Part shown: in pieces, positions 6,382 through 7,415 of the stretch | How the letters are laid out: each line of letters opens with the position of its first letter | How positions within the stretch are numbered: the first letter of the stretch is position 1 | From: Clostridia bacterium | GTDB taxonomy: Bacteria > Bacillota_A > Clostridia > TANB77 > CAG-508 | Direction of reading: 5' to 3' | Assembly (NCBI GenBank): GCA_017621295.1 | Contig: JAGATI010000142.1 | Coordinates: forward strand, 1-7,415 | Length of the DNA stretch: 7,415 nt | Notes under the pieces: generated by a model | Told to the model about the DNA's origin: nothing | The model's input: the letters and a program-made list of their open reading frames with translations, nothing else | Databases searched by the model: none | Position numbers and translations under genes: made by a program

Positions 6382-7374
6382 AATGAATTTCTAATAAATA
6401 AGAAAATAAATAAGAATATAGATCAACCAGTATACGAATATTTTCCAAAAGATAAAAGGGCTTTAAAATATTTGATTAAAAAATTAACAGACAAAGGAAT
6501 ATATGACTTAAATTGTATTGATACCAGTGCTATAACTGATATGTCTAATCTATTCACTAATTTAAAAACTGGTATACCCATTACAAAAAATAATATAGAT
6601 ATAAGCAAATGGGATGTATCAAATGTTACAAATATGCAATGTATGTTTGCTGATTTTAAAAAATTCAATTGTGATATTAGTAATTGGAATGTCAGTAAAG
6701 TTAAAAATATGTTGCAAATGTTCTATTGGTGTGGTGAATTCAACGCTCCCATAGGAAAATGGAATGTAAGTAATGTTACAAATATGGAAGGTATGTTTTA
6801 TAATTGTGAGAATTTCAACCAGCCTATAGGAAAATGGCATGTAAGTAATGTTACAAGTATGAACAATATGTTCTTTGTTTGTGAATCTTTCAATCAACCA
6901 TTGAATGATTGGGATGTTAGTAATGTTGAAGATATGTCTTGTATGTTTAGTGTCTGTAAGAAATTTAATCAAGATTTAAATGATTGGAATACCAGTAATG
7001 CAAAAGATATGTCATTTATGTTCAGTAATTGTACTAAATTCAATGGAGAATTGGGCAATTGGAATACTAGTAGAGTTATAAATATGTCTCATATGCTATT
7101 TAGTTGTGCTGAATTTGATAATCCATTGAATGATTGGGATGTTAGTGAAGTAGTAAATATGATAGATATGTTTGGTGGATGTGAAAATTTTAATCAACCA
7201 TTAGATAAATGGAATGTGAAAAATGTAAAGTACATGACGAAAATGTTTGAATATTGTAATAAATTCAATCAATCATTAGATTCATGGGACCCACGTAGTT
7301 TGGAAAATGAAGAACATATGTTTGATTGTTGCTTTTCACTTAAATATAAACCGCATTGGTATTGGAAAAGATGA
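6370..7374 (+). CDS. DUF285/BspA-like repeat protein, 10 repeats
   Basis: A 334-residue paralog, the longest in the window. ATG 6364 is also in frame, but I choose ATG 6370 because the repeated cassette downstream (ATG 7404) has only this start, giving the leader MLHINEFLINKKINKNIDQ. Helix region at about 22-40 (YEYFPKDKRALKYLIKKL), half repeat YDLNCIDTSAITDMSNLF (45-62), linker, then ten units from W81 to the C terminus. Unit 1 has Phe in place of the conserved Cys (MFADF), and unit 7 reads MLFSC instead of MFxxC. Inter-unit segments are one FNCDISN followed by FNAPIGK, FNQPIGK, FNQPLND, FNQDLND and similar. The last unit departs from consensus (WDPRSLENEEHMFDCC) before the cap KYKPHWYWKR. 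No signal peptide. It lies 31 nt after the previous gene, the gap being the repeated cassette. Confidence 0.9.
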   Translation: MLHINEFLINKKINKNIDQPVYEYFPKDKRALKYLIKKLTDKGIYDLNCIDTSAITDMSNLFTNLKTGIPITKNNIDISKWDVSNVTNMQCMFADFKKFNCDISNWNVSKVKNMLQMFYWCGEFNAPIGKWNVSNVTNMEGMFYNCENFNQPIGKWHVSNVTSMNNMFFVCESFNQPLNDWDVSNVEDMSCMFSVCKKFNQDLNDWNTSNAKDMSFMFSNCTKFNGELGNWNTSRVINMSHMLFSCAEFDNPLNDWDVSEVVNMIDMFGGCENFNQPLDKWNVKNVKYMTKMFEYCNKFNQSLDSWDPRSLENEEHMFDCCFSLKYKPHWYWKR

Positions 7375-7415
7375 GACATATATAAAAATTAAAATTTTAA
7401 ATTATGTTACATATA
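7372..7415 (+). repeat. Intergenic/start cassette, copy 2 (contains 12-bp palindrome)
   Basis: Second copy of the segment at 6336-6381, with three substitutions and lacking the TG insertion. The palindrome TTAAAATTTTAA lies at 7389-7400, and the start codon follows at 7404. It runs into the window edge, so its true extent is not visible. Confidence 0.8.
7404..7415 (+). CDS. Start of a further DUF285 paralog, truncated by window edge
   Basis: Only four codons are visible (M-L-H-I). They and the preceding cassette match the start of the gene at 6370, whose next residues are NEFLINKKI, so another member of the family very probably begins here. This rests on the duplicated upstream sequence alone. 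Confidence 0.6.

Noticed and set aside
6619..6972. Antisense open frame across the 10-repeat gene (and a similar one at 1437-1652)
   Set aside because: It is a periodic reverse-frame shadow of the repeat codons, with HxxHIxNITYIPI-like low-information repeats and no independent signals.
1..7415. Stop-codon reassignment (TAG recoding, as in some gut phages)
   Set aside because: No gene here ends in TAG (five TAA, five TGA), but full-length genes read through without any in-frame TAG, and ten genes in AT-rich DNA are too few to conclude anything.
1..7415. Diversity-generating retroelement behind the variable repeats
   Set aside because: No reverse transcriptase, template repeat or adenine-biased variable region is visible.

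Overview
The window looks like part of a tailed-phage genome (or prophage), most plausibly infecting a Bacteroidota-like gut host. It is very AT-rich, genes are packed end to end, and several starts overlap the previous stop as ATGA, which argues for a polycistronic bacterial or phage genome rather than a eukaryotic or giant-virus one. None of the ten visible start regions has a purine-rich Shine-Dalgarno box; the sequences before the starts are A/T-rich, as is usual in Bacteroidota and their phages. The host assignment is an inference. No integrase, terminase, capsid or tail gene is visible to settle it.

Layout: (1) Positions 1-1748, plus strand: a 5'-truncated DUF285/BspA-like repeat gene, a 147-residue protein of unknown function, and a second, short DUF285 gene, all overlapping. 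(2) A perfect 17-bp hairpin at 1770-1806 ends this operon and the convergent one opposite. (3) Positions 1808-4544, minus strand, transcribed leftward from 4544: a HAD phosphatase resembling polynucleotide kinase 3'-phosphatase, a 415-residue cysteine-containing unknown, a 136-residue charged protein and a 74-residue DUF4494-like protein. (4) A 97-bp divergent AT-rich gap at 4545-4641. (5) Positions 4642-7415, plus strand: three more complete DUF285 genes and the first four codons of another.

The dominant signal is a family of at least five paralogous DUF285 proteins, plus the start of a probable sixth. They share one architecture: a short N-terminal peptide of the INEFLVNKKI type, a KDELxxIIKEL helix, a tryptophan-less half repeat (DLNCIDTSxITDMSxLF), then 4, 7, 7, 9 or 10 units of about 25 residues (W-[DN]-V-S-N-V-x-x-M-x-x-M-F-x-x-C-x-x-F-N), and usually a C-terminal KPxWY cap. 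None has a signal peptide or membrane segment, although DUF285/BspA repeats are best known from bacterial surface proteins. Gene lengths differ by roughly whole numbers of repeat units, and a near-identical intergenic and start cassette recurs, so the array looks like a locus that grows and shrinks by duplication and recombination. Its function cannot be read from the sequence. A virion-internal, tail/adhesion or host-interaction role is possible.

The minus-strand cassette splits the paralog array in two. Its phosphatase probably heals 3'-phosphate ends of nucleic acid; its three companions are of unknown function.
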